In this document: one piece after another, positions 9,691 through 19,383 of the stretch
How the letters are laid out: every line of letters starts with the position of its first letter
Position numbering within the stretch: the stretch's first letter is position 1
NCBI GenBank assembly: GCA_944384265.1
Contig: CALWSR010000018.1
Span: 1 to 61,578 of the forward strand
DNA length: 61,578 bases
Direction: 5' to 3'
Source of the DNA: an uncultured Clostridia bacterium
GTDB lineage: Bacteria; Bacillota; Clostridia; Lachnospirales; Anaerotignaceae
The notes under the pieces: model-generated
The model's database searches: none
The model's input: only the letters and a program-made list of their open reading frames with translations
Told to the model about the DNA's origin: nothing
Position numbers and translations under genes: made by a program

Positions 9691-9945
9691 ATCCACAGTG
9701 ACCGGGGGTCCCAGTACATATCAAAAGCATTCACTGCATTCTGCAAGAGAGTAAATATGCCTCAAAGTATGACATCACTACAATGTTCCAATAAAAGGGT
9801 ATTTCAGCAATCTGAAAAAGGAATGCAGAAACGTTTCAGAACTCTGCCAAACCGTTTAGGAATTTGCATATGCCACATATAACCTCCTCACAGCTTCAAT
9901 GGTTATAAAGTCCCATTCCATATGCGCAATGCAGCAGAATCCATT
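9691..9945 (+). pseudogene. IS3-family transposase (orfB) C-terminal remnant
   Basis: Begins IHSDRGSQYISKAFTAFCK, the second-aspartate region of an IS3/IS150-type integrase core. It continues in another frame as YFSNLKKEC and ends with PPHSFNGYKVPFHMRNAA, like the RPHS-ngg end of OrfB. Frames change at least twice and the region around the third acidic residue is damaged. It sits directly behind the IS5 remnant, so two different elements decayed at one spot. Confidence 0.7.
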
Positions 9946-10264
9946 TTTCGCCATAAGTGTCACAAAAAAGCTTGACTACAATCTATTTCTAAATTGAAAA
10001 GGAGTCCGGTATCATACCCAACTCCTTTCATTACAATTTCATATTTATTTGTATCATATTTGAAGCTCCCTTCCTTGTAGCAAAGGCAAAAAAATGGCTG
10101 AAATATCTCTTTCCTACTTGTTTTATACAATCCTTTCATAACAATGCTGCACACTTTTTCATTTGCCTTATTTTCCATAAAGGGTAAATTTTATAGAAGC
10201 AATTATTTTCATGACGGGAAATGCAGTACAAAAATGATTTTATTATCCCTTTCTTTTTCACTGC
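9946..10264. other. Intergenic region downstream of the DUF58 gene
   Basis: No supported gene. A 72-codon minus-strand frame (9960-10178) has no recognisable domain and no good SD. In relatives of the MoxR/DUF58 pair, a membrane transglutaminase-like gene often follows here; none remains. Confidence 0.5.
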
Positions 10265-11128
10265 TTACAGCAGGGCATAAACTGCCTTCAGCAAAGGCAT
10301 AGAATCCACAATTTTTACAAACATCACATCTCTTTTTTTGCAAAATTCTCTTATTTCCGCTTCATAGCCTTGCAGGGCCTTTTGATAGGATTTTAATACC
10401 TCTGCTGTAATCTCCAAATCTCTTGACTGCTTTGTTTCTTTATCCACCATACGAATGGCTCCTCTTATCTGAGGGGATTGCTCCTCCTTTGCCAGAAGCC
10501 ACACCAAAATCACTTCTTGTTTTTTATGCTGAAGCAATTTCACAGCCTCTTTCCAATGGTCCTCTGTCAGCAAATCAGAAAAAACAATGGAAACACCTCT
10601 GCCCAATGGCAATGCACTGCATTGTCCAATGGCTTTTGTAAAGGAGGTTTCTCCTCCCTGCTTTAAATCCTCCAAAAACCGTACTGCCTCTATAAAGGGC
10701 TGTCCTGTCTGTATATTGAGCTTTTTGCTTTGTATGCCGTCTGACCAGCTAAAAAAGTTTACTTTATCCATATTTTTCAGTGCAATATAGGCCACAGAGC
10801 CTGCCAATGCTTTGCTGTAAAGGGCTTTTTTTCCTTCTGTCATAGAAAGGCTTTGGTCTATCCACAAATTGATTGTGGCTTGCTTTTCTTCCAAAAAAAT
10901 TTTCATATACAGCTTTTGAAAACGGGCATAGTTATTCCAGTCAATTCTTCTTAAGTCATCTCCCAATACATATTCTCTATAATCAGAAAACTCCAATGCG
11001 TTTCCCTGTGCTTTTGCCTTTCTTGCACCGCTGTATCCTCCTGTGCTTAGTTTCCCTTTCATATGCAGAAAAAGCGCATCCAATCTTTTTAAATATTGTA
11101 CTGTAAAAACATCACTCAGCTTTTCCAT
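10265..11128 (-). CDS. DUF58 domain protein (VWA-like), partner of MoxR ATPase
   Basis: 287 residues. The DUF58 core is clear: FSDYREYVLGDDLRRIDWN at about residues 48-66, then LWIDQSLSMTEG, which is the degenerate von Willebrand A MIDAS (DxSxS), and FSDLL later. DUF58 proteins work with MoxR AAA+ ATPases, probably in assembly or activation of other proteins; the exact role is unknown. The start at 11128 is set by GAGG six bases upstream; an ATG four codons earlier would place that SD inside the gene. It overlaps the end of moxR by 17 nt, consistent with coupling. Confidence 0.87.
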   Translation of the reverse strand: MEKLSDVFTVQYLKRLDALFLHMKGKLSTGGYSGARKAKAQGNALEFSDYREYVLGDDLRRIDWNNYARFQKLYMKIFLEEKQATINLWIDQSLSMTEGKKALYSKALAGSVAYIALKNMDKVNFFSWSDGIQSKKLNIQTGQPFIEAVRFLEDLKQGGETSFTKAIGQCSALPLGRGVSIVFSDLLTEDHWKEAVKLLQHKKQEVILVWLLAKEEQSPQIRGAIRMVDKETKQSRDLEITAEVLKSYQKALQGYEAEIREFCKKRDVMFVKIVDSMPLLKAVYALL

Positions 11129-12110
11129 TTCTACCCTCATTTAATATCATATCTATCACATCATCTGCCGTCAATCCCTCTGCAATGCCTTCAAAATTTA
11201 AAAATACTCTGTGACGCAGCACCGGCTTTGCCGCCTCTGCCACATCCTTGTAAGCTACATGATATCTTCCGTCCAAAAGAGCATATACCTTGGAGGCCAT
11301 CATAACAGCCTGAGCTCCTCTGGGGCTTGCTCCATAGCGTACATATTTTTTCACTGCTTCAGGCGCCTTTTCATAATCCGGATGGGTTTGCAATATCAAA
11401 TCCATGCTGTATTCTGCCACCGGCTTTGCCACAGGCACCTGCTTTGCAATTTCTCCCATTTGCAAAAGTGTTTCTCCATCACATACCTTTTGAGGCTGTG
11501 CTTGCTCTGCTCCTGTTGTCAGCTCCACAATTTTCAGCAGCTGTTCTTTGTTTGGAAACGCCACATGAAGCTGAAACAAAAAACGGTCCATTTGCGCCTC
11601 CGGCAAGGGATAGGTTCCTTCCATTTCCAAAGGATTTTGAGTAGCCAGCACAAAAAAAGGTCTTGGCAAAGCATATGTTGTTTTTCCTGCTGTCACTGTT
11701 TTTTCCTGCATGGCCTCCAAAAGGGCGCTTTGGGTTTTTGGCGTTGCTCTGTTGATTTCATCTGCCAAAAGCAGATTTGTAAAAACAGGACCTTTTTCAA
11801 ATGCAAACACGGTATTTCCTTGTCCATCTCTTGTCAGCATATTGGTGCCTGTTACATCGGCAGGCATCAAATCCGGTGTAAACTGTATTCTGGAAAACTG
11901 TAAATCCAGCACCTTTGCAATGGTTTTTACAAGCTGTGTTTTTCCAAGCCCCGGCAGGCCCTCCAAAAGTACATTGCCCCCTACTATCATAGAGGTCAAA
12001 ACATTTTTGATTAACATTTCTTGTCCTATGATAGCATTTGAAATCTCCTGCTGTATTTTTTGAAACGTTTCCTGAAATTGTTTTATATTTTTTTCATCTG
12101 CCTGCAACAC
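11112..12110 (-). CDS. MoxR-family AAA+ ATPase
   Basis: About 330 residues. Walker A GLPGLGKT, Walker B LLADEINRATPKTQSALLEAM and sensor motif ATQNPLEMEGTYPLPEAQMDRF are typical of the MoxR group, a chaperone-like ATPase family paired with VWA-domain proteins. The frame opens with GTG-TGT-GTG-TTG directly after AGAGG. The GTG at 12110 (spacing 5) or TTG at 12107 (spacing 8) is more likely than the first GTG, which overlaps the SD. It forms a two-gene unit with the DUF58 gene. A weak copy of the leader repeat seen elsewhere lies at 12133-12162, just upstream. Confidence 0.9.
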   Translation of the reverse strand: MLQADEKNIKQFQETFQKIQQEISNAIIGQEMLIKNVLTSMIVGGNVLLEGLPGLGKTQLVKTIAKVLDLQFSRIQFTPDLMPADVTGTNMLTRDGQGNTVFAFEKGPVFTNLLLADEINRATPKTQSALLEAMQEKTVTAGKTTYALPRPFFVLATQNPLEMEGTYPLPEAQMDRFLFQLHVAFPNKEQLLKIVELTTGAEQAQPQKVCDGETLLQMGEIAKQVPVAKPVAEYSMDLILQTHPDYEKAPEAVKKYVRYGASPRGAQAVMMASKVYALLDGRYHVAYKDVAEAAKPVLRHRVFLNFEGIAEGLTADDVIDMILNEGRNGKAE

Positions 12111-12132
12111 ACACACCTCTTTTTTTATGATT

Positions 12133-12162
12133 GTTCTATATGATACAAAAGCTGTAAAGTAT
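12133..12162 (-). repeat. Degenerate copy of leader repeat, upstream of moxR
   Basis: On the minus strand it reads AATACTTTACAGCTTTTGTATCATAT. This resembles the core of the copies at 28408, 30192 and 57596 (CAATG-TTTTACAGCTTTC-TATTTCATATG), but the hairpin arm has lost pairing and the ATG is ATA. It lies about 20 nt before the moxR start. The rest of 12163-12436 shows no gene. Confidence 0.35.
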
Positions 12163-12436
12163 TATTATCCTTCTCAATTTCTCATTGATGTGAGAAAGCC
12201 CTTTTCTTTTTTGCCTGCAGCCATAGACAAGCAGCCGGACCTTTCATTTTTTTTAAAAGGCTTTATTTTAAGCTTTTGCCCAATTACCTTTTCTATTTTC
12301 CTCACAAAGCTTTTTTCCATTATAAAGCGGCTTTTTTCTTTCGTCAATGCAGCAAAAAAACTGTAACCGTTTTTTTATAAAATTGTCAGAAATTCTTTAG
12401 AAATGAAAAAGCACTCTGAGTGAAAACAAAATTTGT

Positions 12437-12485
12437 AAAAGTGCTGAAAGCATTGATTTTTCAATAGCCTCAGCACTTTTTATAC
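12437..12485 (+). terminator. Hairpin upstream of the CPBP protease gene
   Basis: AAAAGTGCTGA (12437-12447) pairs with TCAGCACTTTT (12470-12480). An inner stem, ATTGA with TCAAT, lies inside, and a short T run follows on the plus strand. No plus-strand gene precedes it, so it could be the terminator of a lost gene, a minus-strand stop, or an attenuator in the leader of the next gene. Confidence 0.5.
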
Positions 12486-12568
12486 AAAAAGATTTGTTGT
12501 ATGTTTTATTTTATGATACAATATGTCAGAAGCAAATTTTTAGACAAATCATAGGAAAGGAATTTGTT

Positions 12569-13501
12569 ATGGATAGAACAACGGCAACAAATTTTACAGT
12601 ACTTTTTATGTTTTTAAATTTACTTTTTTGGACATTTGTATGGGAGCCTTTGGCAACCACACTGCATATGCAGACATTGACACAGCTATCTCTTTTACAG
12701 GTGGTGCTTTTTTTAATCCCCTGTGGTTTATATCTTTTTTTCACAAAATCCTCTCCAAAAAAAATGCTGCGGCTCAATGCCATCAGCGCCAAAAATGCCA
12801 TTTTGGTCATACTCATTGCCATTGCAGTACAGCCTGCCATGGCACTGCTTTCTTTTTTGTCCTCTTTTTTATTTCAAAACAATGTTTCTGCTATGTTATA
12901 TGAAAACAGCGACACCAATTTATTTTTGCTTTTGATTTCAGTGGCATTGATACCTGCTGTTTGTGAGGAGTTTTTTTTCAGAGGCATTGTATTTTCTAAT
13001 TTTTGTAATCTGCGGCTTTTGAAGGCCTGTTGTATGACAGGGCTGTATTTTAGCTTTATGCATATGGATTTGCAGCAAATTACATACACATTTGGCATTG
13101 GCGTGTTGTTTTGTTTTCTTGTATATCAAACAAATACCATATTGGCCTCCATATTAGCCCATTTTACCATAAACACCACCCAAACCATATTGACTGCCCT
13201 TTCTTTTCGTTTGGAGCAGGAGGGCATTTTGTTTGCCATTGAAAGCCTGCTTATGCCAAAGGGGCAGTTTCATTCCATATTTTTATTGTTTGTATGCTCA
13301 CTGCCTTTTTTAATTGGATTTTTGTGGATATTTTTTAAAAGCAACACACCTGCTGTCATAGAAACGGAATTGGGCTTTCCTGCCTACCATCCCAATCGAA
13401 AATGCAAGGAGGAGCCTGTTGATATTTTATTTGGCTGTATCATTGCCATTTATGTTTTATTTACAGTTATCCCTTTTTTGCTTTCTTTTTTGGAACGCTG
13501 A
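12569..13501 (+). CDS. CPBP family intramembrane glutamic endopeptidase
   Basis: About 310 residues with seven or eight hydrophobic helices. The conserved CPBP/Abi motifs are present: EEFFFR (E133, E134, R138), FSFMH (H165) and HFTIN (H198), the active-site set of the Rce1-like membrane proteases. The substrate is unknown; in Gram-positives such proteins have been linked to bacteriocin immunity and prenylated-peptide processing. The ATG at 12569 has AGGAAAGG 8 nt upstream; a longer frame from 12494 would include a poor N-terminus. It stands alone on the plus strand, convergent with trmB. Confidence 0.85.
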   Translation: MDRTTATNFTVLFMFLNLLFWTFVWEPLATTLHMQTLTQLSLLQVVLFLIPCGLYLFFTKSSPKKMLRLNAISAKNAILVILIAIAVQPAMALLSFLSSFLFQNNVSAMLYENSDTNLFLLLISVALIPAVCEEFFFRGIVFSNFCNLRLLKACCMTGLYFSFMHMDLQQITYTFGIGVLFCFLVYQTNTILASILAHFTINTTQTILTALSFRLEQEGILFAIESLLMPKGQFHSIFLLFVCSLPFLIGFLWIFFKSNTPAVIETELGFPAYHPNRKCKEEPVDILFGCIIAIYVLFTVIPFLLSFLER

Positions 13502-13509
13502 CAGAAACA

Positions 13510-13536
13510 GAGGCAGCATAGTACTGATGCTGCCTC
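13510..13536. terminator. Hairpin between convergent CPBP and trmB genes
   Basis: GAGGCAGCAT (13510-13519) and ATGCTGCCTC (13527-13536) form a perfect 10-bp stem with a seven-base loop. The T tracts are weak on both sides, but its position between two converging stop codons fits a shared terminator. Confidence 0.6.
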
Positions 13537-13561
13537 ATTGTAATAGCATAACAAGCTATTT

Positions 13562-14212
13562 TTATTCCCCCATACCATATCTTGCCTCCAGGCGATAAAT
13601 GGGCATATTCAATTTTGAAAATTTTTGTTCATATTCTGTCATAATATTTTGTTCCATATAGGGACTGTTGTGCAGGTCAAAGCAGATATGAGAAAGCTTC
13701 CAATCATCTGCACAAAATTCATTTAAAGAAAATTCAAAAAGCGCTTTGTTGTCCGTTTTCAAAAAGATTTCTCCCTTTTCTCCAAAAATTTGACGATAGC
13801 TTTGCAAAAAATTTCTATGGGTTAATCTTCTTTTGGCATATCTTTTTTTGGGCCAAGGGTCACTGAAATTTAAATACAGCCTCTGTATTTCTCCCACCTG
13901 AAAAAAATCTGACAAATTTAAAGCATTGTCGCAAATCAATGCCAAATTTGTCAAGCTTTTTTCTGTCCTTCTGGCGGCCACTGCAATCACACTTTTTTGA
14001 CGTTCCAGACCTATAAAATTGATGTGGGGATAGGTCAATGCATTTTTTGTAATAAATCCACCCTTTCCGCATCCGATTTCTACATAAATGGGATGGTGAT
14101 TTCCAAAATATTGCTGCCATTTTCCCCTTTGTTCTGCCGGTTGCTTTATGACATGGCTGTTTGTTTGCAGCTCTTGCTCTGCCCAAGGCTTTTTTCTTAC
14201 TCTCATAATCAT
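13562..14212 (-). CDS. trmB: tRNA (guanine-N7-)-methyltransferase TrmB
   Basis: Methylates G46 in the variable loop of tRNAs using SAM. 216 residues with MRVRKKPWA at the start, SAM motif EIGCGKGGF (about 46-54), LNFSDPWPKKRYAKRRL and a C-terminal TEYEQKF typical of TrmB. The ATG at 14212 has AAGGAG 4 nt upstream; the ATG two codons later gives the usual MRVR start and is equally possible. It is monocistronic as far as can be seen. Confidence 0.95.
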   Translation of the reverse strand: MIMRVRKKPWAEQELQTNSHVIKQPAEQRGKWQQYFGNHHPIYVEIGCGKGGFITKNALTYPHINFIGLERQKSVIAVAARRTEKSLTNLALICDNALNLSDFFQVGEIQRLYLNFSDPWPKKRYAKRRLTHRNFLQSYRQIFGEKGEIFLKTDNKALFEFSLNEFCADDWKLSHICFDLHNSPYMEQNIMTEYEQKFSKLNMPIYRLEARYGMGE

Positions 14213-14286
14213 ATGACTCCTTTTTTTGGTATTTCATGACAATGATATCATCATACTACAACGGAGTCATTTCTTCAATACCATTC

Positions 14287-15459
14287 TCATTTGATTTTTC
14301 TAATCCAATATCCATAGCAGCCAATTTGCAGTGTTTGCTTTTTGCAGGGAGCAAAGGAAGAAAACAGCAGCTGTTCTGCTTCTCTTCTGGTTTTTGGCTG
14401 ATATTGGTCTGGAATGCCAATGTAATATTCTCCCTGTGCTGTTTTTTGAAATATAAAATGCTTATACCTTCTATATGCCAGTATAAAAAAAGAATGATGC
14501 ATCATTTTAAGAGCATTTACAGGCAATATGGCCAGCTCCTCCAGTGCAATGCTTTTCCAGCAGTCATTTTCTTCAAAGGGATATATGTCATCATTATGGT
14601 TTAATATATATGTAATTTCTTTATTTTCTTTTAAATCATTTTTTTCTGTATCATGCAATGTTTTTTCTTTTTTTTGAGGCAGGGCATTTGCCTGTGTAAT
14701 TTTTTTTCTTTCCTCCTGTGTCAGCACGCCCTTTTGCTCCAGCTCCTCCAATTCCTTTTTGAATGTAATCAGCATATTTTTAAAATTTTTTTGAAATACA
14801 GATTCTGTTTTTTCTTCTTTTTTTTCTGTATGCTTTTCAATGTCTTTTATTGTCACAATATTTTGTGCCGCCTCTTTTTGCTCCTGTATAGGGGCTTGCT
14901 GTGGAGGGGATTGCTGTATGGGAACCACATTTTGTTGTTTGTGCATTTCTTTTTTTGATTCTGTTTCATTTGCCATTTGTTTTTTCGGCGCATTTGCCAA
15001 AATGGCCTCTGCCGCTCTCAAATCCTTTTTTTCTGTTTCCTGTTGGAAGTGTTTTTGCCAAGCCACCCTTTCATTGAAATAGCCTGCCAAAGGTGCTGTC
15101 AAACCATATCCTCCTTTTACAAGCAATGCCACAGTATGTAATTGTTCTACACAAAAACAGCTTTGTCCAATGGCATCCGGGTCAAACTCCCATTTCAGCT
15201 CCCCCTTTCCATACTGGTCCACATATAAATTCCCACAGGAAATGCCTCTCATGTCCTTTGCTGTGCCTCCAATGATAAAAAACTCATAAACTCTATGGTC
15301 TGTCAATTTTTTTAATCCCTGCACTGTGACAAAAAGCTTTCCTTTTTTATTTTTCAACTCCATAATACAACTGCCCCATGCCGGCTGCTGTCCCACAGAA
15401 AAACCATTTACTTCCTGTCTTAACATAATAAAGACCTTATCATATCGTCTATTATACAT
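14287..15459 (-). CDS. Clostridial DUF6128-like protein
   Basis: 390 residues, no membrane segment. The N-terminal part (about 10-130) looks like a compact beta-rich domain (GFSVGQQPAWGSCIMELKN...). A long polar, Gln/Lys/Glu-rich linker follows (about 150-290), then a C-terminal domain with ALEELAILPVNAL, HHSFFILAYRRYKHFIF, YYIGIPDQY and GCYGYWI. That last order resembles clostridial proteins annotated DUF6128, though I give the family name from memory and without a search. The function is unknown. AGGAGG stands 9 nt before the ATG. Confidence 0.6.
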   Translation of the reverse strand: MYNRRYDKVFIMLRQEVNGFSVGQQPAWGSCIMELKNKKGKLFVTVQGLKKLTDHRVYEFFIIGGTAKDMRGISCGNLYVDQYGKGELKWEFDPDAIGQSCFCVEQLHTVALLVKGGYGLTAPLAGYFNERVAWQKHFQQETEKKDLRAAEAILANAPKKQMANETESKKEMHKQQNVVPIQQSPPQQAPIQEQKEAAQNIVTIKDIEKHTEKKEEKTESVFQKNFKNMLITFKKELEELEQKGVLTQEERKKITQANALPQKKEKTLHDTEKNDLKENKEITYILNHNDDIYPFEENDCWKSIALEELAILPVNALKMMHHSFFILAYRRYKHFIFQKTAQGEYYIGIPDQYQPKTRREAEQLLFSSFAPCKKQTLQIGCYGYWIRKIK

Positions 15460-16118
15460 TTCATCATTCCTCCTGCCATATACTATTATAAAATTTATGA
15501 AGACAAGAAAAAAAACAGAACTATTTTTTGCATATAAAAAAGCAGTATATTTTCATACTGCCTTCAAGCTATATAAAAATTGGTTTTTATAACATTTTGG
15601 GAATGTGTTGCATTCCTATAAAAAATGGTATGTATTGTAGATAGAAAATATCCTAAAAAAAACTGACGTTATTTTCTTTTCAAGAATGGAAACAAATAGC
15701 TTAGGGCATTTTCAATACCCTTTCATACAAAGGCGTGATTTTGGTTATAAAATCAATGTTTTATTTCATACAGAAGCATTTTTTGAAACGGAGGGGAAAG
15801 CTTCTTTTTTATACATTAAAAAAAGCATTTGTATGCCCCCCACGATTTTTTCAAAAATTTTATAAAATCTATTTTTTTATACAACGGCCATGCACCATGT
15901 CCTTAAAACTGCATAGAAATTGGTTTTGACACAATTTTAAAAATAGCCAGAGCTTTTTTCTATCCTAAATTTATTTCAAAGCATTGATGCTGACTGCTTT
16001 GTTTTTTTCCTAAAGTAAAAGCACTGCACAAAAAAACTTTGACAAAAAGGGTACCCAATTTTATGAATACCCTAAATGTCCTTTTTATTATTTTAAACAG
16101 TATACTGCTTTTTTTGAT
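15460..16118. other. Intergenic region between rsmA and the DUF6128-like gene
   Basis: About 660 nt. It has two similar short blocks, ATAAAAATTGGTTTTTATAACA near 15573-15594 and ATAGAAATTGGTTTTGACACAA near 15912-15933, which may be remains of one repeat. No reading frame here has an SD or recognisable product. Confidence 0.45.
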
Positions 16119-17006
16119 TTAATCCATAGAAGCCTCCTGTTTGATTTTTGCAATTTGATTTGTCAAAGCACCAAACTGCTCTAATGTCAGTGCTTCTCCT
16201 CGTACCATTTCTTTAAGCCCCACAGCTTTCATGGCTTCTGTCAGCTCTTGCTTTGTCAGCCCCAATCCCCCTTGGTTATAAAGGCTGTTTAACAATGTTT
16301 TTCTTCTTTGACCAAATGCACATTTTACCACATGAAAAAAGAGTGCTTCATCTATTTTTTCAAAAACAGGTTCTTTTCTCAAACGCAATGTAATGACGGC
16401 AGAGGCCACCTTTGGCTTTGGCATAAAACAAGAGGGCTGTACAATCATATTCATGTTTGCATGGCAATAATACTGCACTGCCACAGACAATGCACCATAT
16501 TCCTTTTGGCCGGCCTGTGCCTGCATACGCTGTGCCACTTCTTTTTGCACCATCACTGTAATGGTTTCTACCTTTCTATGATTTTCCAATAAATCCATTA
16601 AAATGGGTGTTGTGATGTAATAGGGCAAATTTGCCACCACTTTAATGGGCTTTCCGTTATTTTCTTTTTCAATGATACTGTTTATGTCTGTTTTTAATAT
16701 ATCTTCATTGCGTATTTCAACATTATGACAATGCTCCAATGTTTGCTGCAATATGGGAATCAAATGGCTGTCAATTTCAACTGCAATGACTTTTTTGGCT
16801 CTTTCAGAAAGTATTTGTGTCAAGCTGCCAATGCCGGGTCCAATTTCCAGCACACAATCCTGTTTTGTGATTTCTCCGCTTTCTACTATATTTTCCAGTA
16901 TATTGCTGTCAATCAAAAAGTTTTGTCCAAAATTTTTTTTAAAATAAAAACCATTGGCTTCTATAATCTCTTTTGTTTTTGATGGTGTTGCAATTCTTTG
17001 GGTCAT
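16119..17006 (-). CDS. rsmA: 16S rRNA dimethyladenosine transferase RsmA (KsgA)
   Basis: Dimethylates the two adjacent adenosines near the 3' end of 16S rRNA during small-subunit maturation. 295 residues with KKNFGQNFLID (about 23-33), SAM motif EIGPGIGSLTQ, the acidic VIAVEIDSHL, catalytic NLPYYITTPI and the C-terminal domain with FGQRRKTLLNSL. All positions expected of the family are intact. Confidence 0.96.
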   Translation of the reverse strand: MTQRIATPSKTKEIIEANGFYFKKNFGQNFLIDSNILENIVESGEITKQDCVLEIGPGIGSLTQILSERAKKVIAVEIDSHLIPILQQTLEHCHNVEIRNEDILKTDINSIIEKENNGKPIKVVANLPYYITTPILMDLLENHRKVETITVMVQKEVAQRMQAQAGQKEYGALSVAVQYYCHANMNMIVQPSCFMPKPKVASAVITLRLRKEPVFEKIDEALFFHVVKCAFGQRRKTLLNSLYNQGGLGLTKQELTEAMKAVGLKEMVRGEALTLEQFGALTNQIAKIKQEASMD

Positions 17007-17123
17007 ATTCCGGTCCTTTCTCCACTTTTTTTACAGATTATACACTCTCTTATACCATAAAACAATAGTATTTGCTATATAAAATCAAATTTGACCCTTT
17101 TTTTGCAACACCATATCTTTGCA

Positions 17124-18392
17124 TCATTGCATTTCATTCATATTGCCTACTGCAATGTCTAATTTTACAGAGCTTTCACCATCCCGAATGACATATACCT
17201 CTGCGGTTTGGCCAATGTCCAAATTTTCCAAGTATTGTGACAAATCATCTGTATCCATTATTTTTCTGCCATTTACCTCTACAATGATATCTCCTGGCTC
17301 CATACCGGCTTGGTCAGCTGTACCGCCGGGAATCACCTGACGCACCAGCACGCCTATGGGCAAACGATACAAATTAGACATTTCTCCGGAAATATTTTGT
17401 ACATAGATACCAAAACCGGGCTTTGGCACAGTGCCTTCTGTCAAAAGTATATCAGCCAATTCCTTTACTCGGTTGCTTGGTATGGCATATCCAATGCCTT
17501 CTACGCCCTCTGCACCATTGTTTGAAACAGATTTTGCTGTGTTAATGCCTATGACCTCTCCGGTGCTGTTGACCAATGCACCGCCGCTGTTGCCTTGGTT
17601 GATTGCCGCATTTGTCTGCAATACATCTTTTAATTCACTGCCCTGTACAGAAACATCCTTACCCACTGCACTAATCATGCCGTCTGTTGCTGTCAAGCCT
17701 TCTCCCAGTGCATTGCCAATGGCATAAACATCATCGCCTACTTCCACAGCATCGGAATCTCCAAACACTGCCACCGTAACCTCATTGACACCTGCTTTTT
17801 GCAAATCCGCCTTTGAAACAGTCAGCACTGCAAGCTCTGCATCTCTGTCAGTGCCAACCACAGTGGCACTCACTGTTTTGTCCGTGTCAAATGTTGCAGA
17901 AACCTCTGATGCCCCCTGCACCACATGATTGTTTGTCACAATGCCCACTTTTTCATCATCTTCATAAAACACAACACCGCTGCCTGCGCCGCTGCCTTCT
18001 ATTCTTCCAAAAAAGGACTGTGCCTCAATGGTTGTAGAAATGCTTACTACCGAAGGCATCACTGTTTTGATAACATCTTTTTTGCTCAATGTTGTGCTGG
18101 AAACTGCTGTTGCAGATGGTGCTGCACTGACAGGTGCTGTGGAAACATCTGAAGGCAAAGGCTTTGAAAAATAGTTTTGTGACCATCCTAATCCTACGCC
18201 AAAGCTGCCGCCTCCTGCTATACTGACAATCAAACAGGTGGCAATATATTTCATCCAAGGACGGTGTTTTTTTTCTGCCTTTTTCACCTGCTCATGGTAA
18301 TAGTGCTTCTCCTGCATATGCTCTTCTGCAAAGCTCTGTTCTTTTTGATTTTCCATATTTTCATCCATTGTTCTGTTTTCATCCTCTAACAT
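17124..18392 (-). CDS. htrA: HtrA/DegP-like serine protease with PDZ domain
   Basis: Membrane-anchored quality-control protease that acts on misfolded exported proteins. 422 residues: a charged cytoplasmic tail, one membrane helix (about 48-68), a Ser/Ala/Thr linker, then a trypsin-like domain with the catalytic triad in NNHVV (H156), DRDAELAVL (D184) and NQGNSGGALV (S269), and one PDZ domain (about 325-415). The ATG at 18392 follows AGGAGGA with 7-nt spacing; the longer GTG start would swallow the SD. A copy of the leader repeat lies 224 nt upstream (18616-18664). Confidence 0.93.
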   Translation of the reverse strand: MLEDENRTMDENMENQKEQSFAEEHMQEKHYYHEQVKKAEKKHRPWMKYIATCLIVSIAGGGSFGVGLGWSQNYFSKPLPSDVSTAPVSAAPSATAVSSTTLSKKDVIKTVMPSVVSISTTIEAQSFFGRIEGSGAGSGVVFYEDDEKVGIVTNNHVVQGASEVSATFDTDKTVSATVVGTDRDAELAVLTVSKADLQKAGVNEVTVAVFGDSDAVEVGDDVYAIGNALGEGLTATDGMISAVGKDVSVQGSELKDVLQTNAAINQGNSGGALVNSTGEVIGINTAKSVSNNGAEGVEGIGYAIPSNRVKELADILLTEGTVPKPGFGIYVQNISGEMSNLYRLPIGVLVRQVIPGGTADQAGMEPGDIIVEVNGRKIMDTDDLSQYLENLDIGQTAEVYVIRDGESSVKLDIAVGNMNEMQ

Positions 18393-18615
18393 ATTTATTC
18401 CTCCTGTCACACTTTTTATTTATATGACTTTATTTTCTCTTCTATGAATAAGAGTATACTGCACATATTTGAATAAAATATGAATGATGGGTAAATAAAT
18501 TTTTAATTCTAGAGCTGTCAAAAGTATACGCTCAAATGTGGTGTGGGCTTTTTATGGCTGTCATTATCTTTTGTATCTCATCATTTTAATATGCTTTTTT
18601 GCTTTTACAAAACTC

Positions 18616-18664
18616 GTTGCTTTCATATAGGAAATAGAAAGCTATGAAACATTGCCTCTGCAAC
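18616..18664 (-). repeat. Leader repeat, copy R1 (upstream of htrA)
   Basis: The core contains GCTTTC (18619-18624) and GAAAGC as hairpin arms around a 12-base loop, then CTATGAAACATTGCCTCTGCAAC. It matches the copies at 28408, 30192 and 57596. Read on the minus strand it encodes MFHSFLFPI followed by a stop. Unlike the other copies it is over 200 nt from the next gene. Confidence 0.6.
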
Positions 18665-19383
18665 TAATGGTGGTCTATCTCTTTTTCTTTTGCCGGCCAA
18701 AGCAATGTGGTTTTTTTAAGTGCAATTCCTTTCTTCCATAGTGGAAATTTTGGAGCATTTTTAACACCTTCCATTTTTTTGGCTGTATTGTTTTAAACAA
18801 TGTCACAATACCATTCTGCTTGCAGCATCCTTTTTATGTAAGCATAACCCGTTAAAAAATCAGTCTTTTTTATTATAAAATATGCCATGGACAGTTTCCT
18901 TTTTCATTGTATATTGCTTTTATGGTATGATTTCTCTTTTGTTTTGGCAGTGTATTTGCGCTTTCATACCCATATATCTTTCTTTTCACATTTTGTTATA
19001 AAAACACTTTGCCTGCTATGGCCTTTCGCTTTCATGGAGGCGGCTGCAAAAAACTGTTTTTTTACTAAAAACAGTCATTATCATTTCTTACATGGTTTTA
19101 TATTTTTTTGCATAACAAAATACGAGCCATATTCGTTTTATGACATTTTCTTATTGCTTTGGCATATTTTCACTGTTATCCATACCTCTTTTCATACAAC
19201 ATATTGCATATGTGCTTTTTTCTCCACTTTTTACAAAAGCAGCCAGCTGCCCATATGGATACCAATCTGCCAAATGGATTTCTGTTGTTAAAAGAGTTAT
19301 GCCATTTCATTTTAAATCATTCCCATAATTGGTCTTCTTTTCATTGATTTGCCTATACTCCTCTGCATTTTTTACTGCCGTGT

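Noticed and set aside
9960..10178. 72-codon minus-strand frame
   Set aside because: No SD or domain; it lies in the decayed zone near IS remnants.
18887..19291. 134-codon plus-strand frame rich in Phe, His and Cys
   Set aside because: No SD, no domain, and composition expected from T-rich noncoding DNA.
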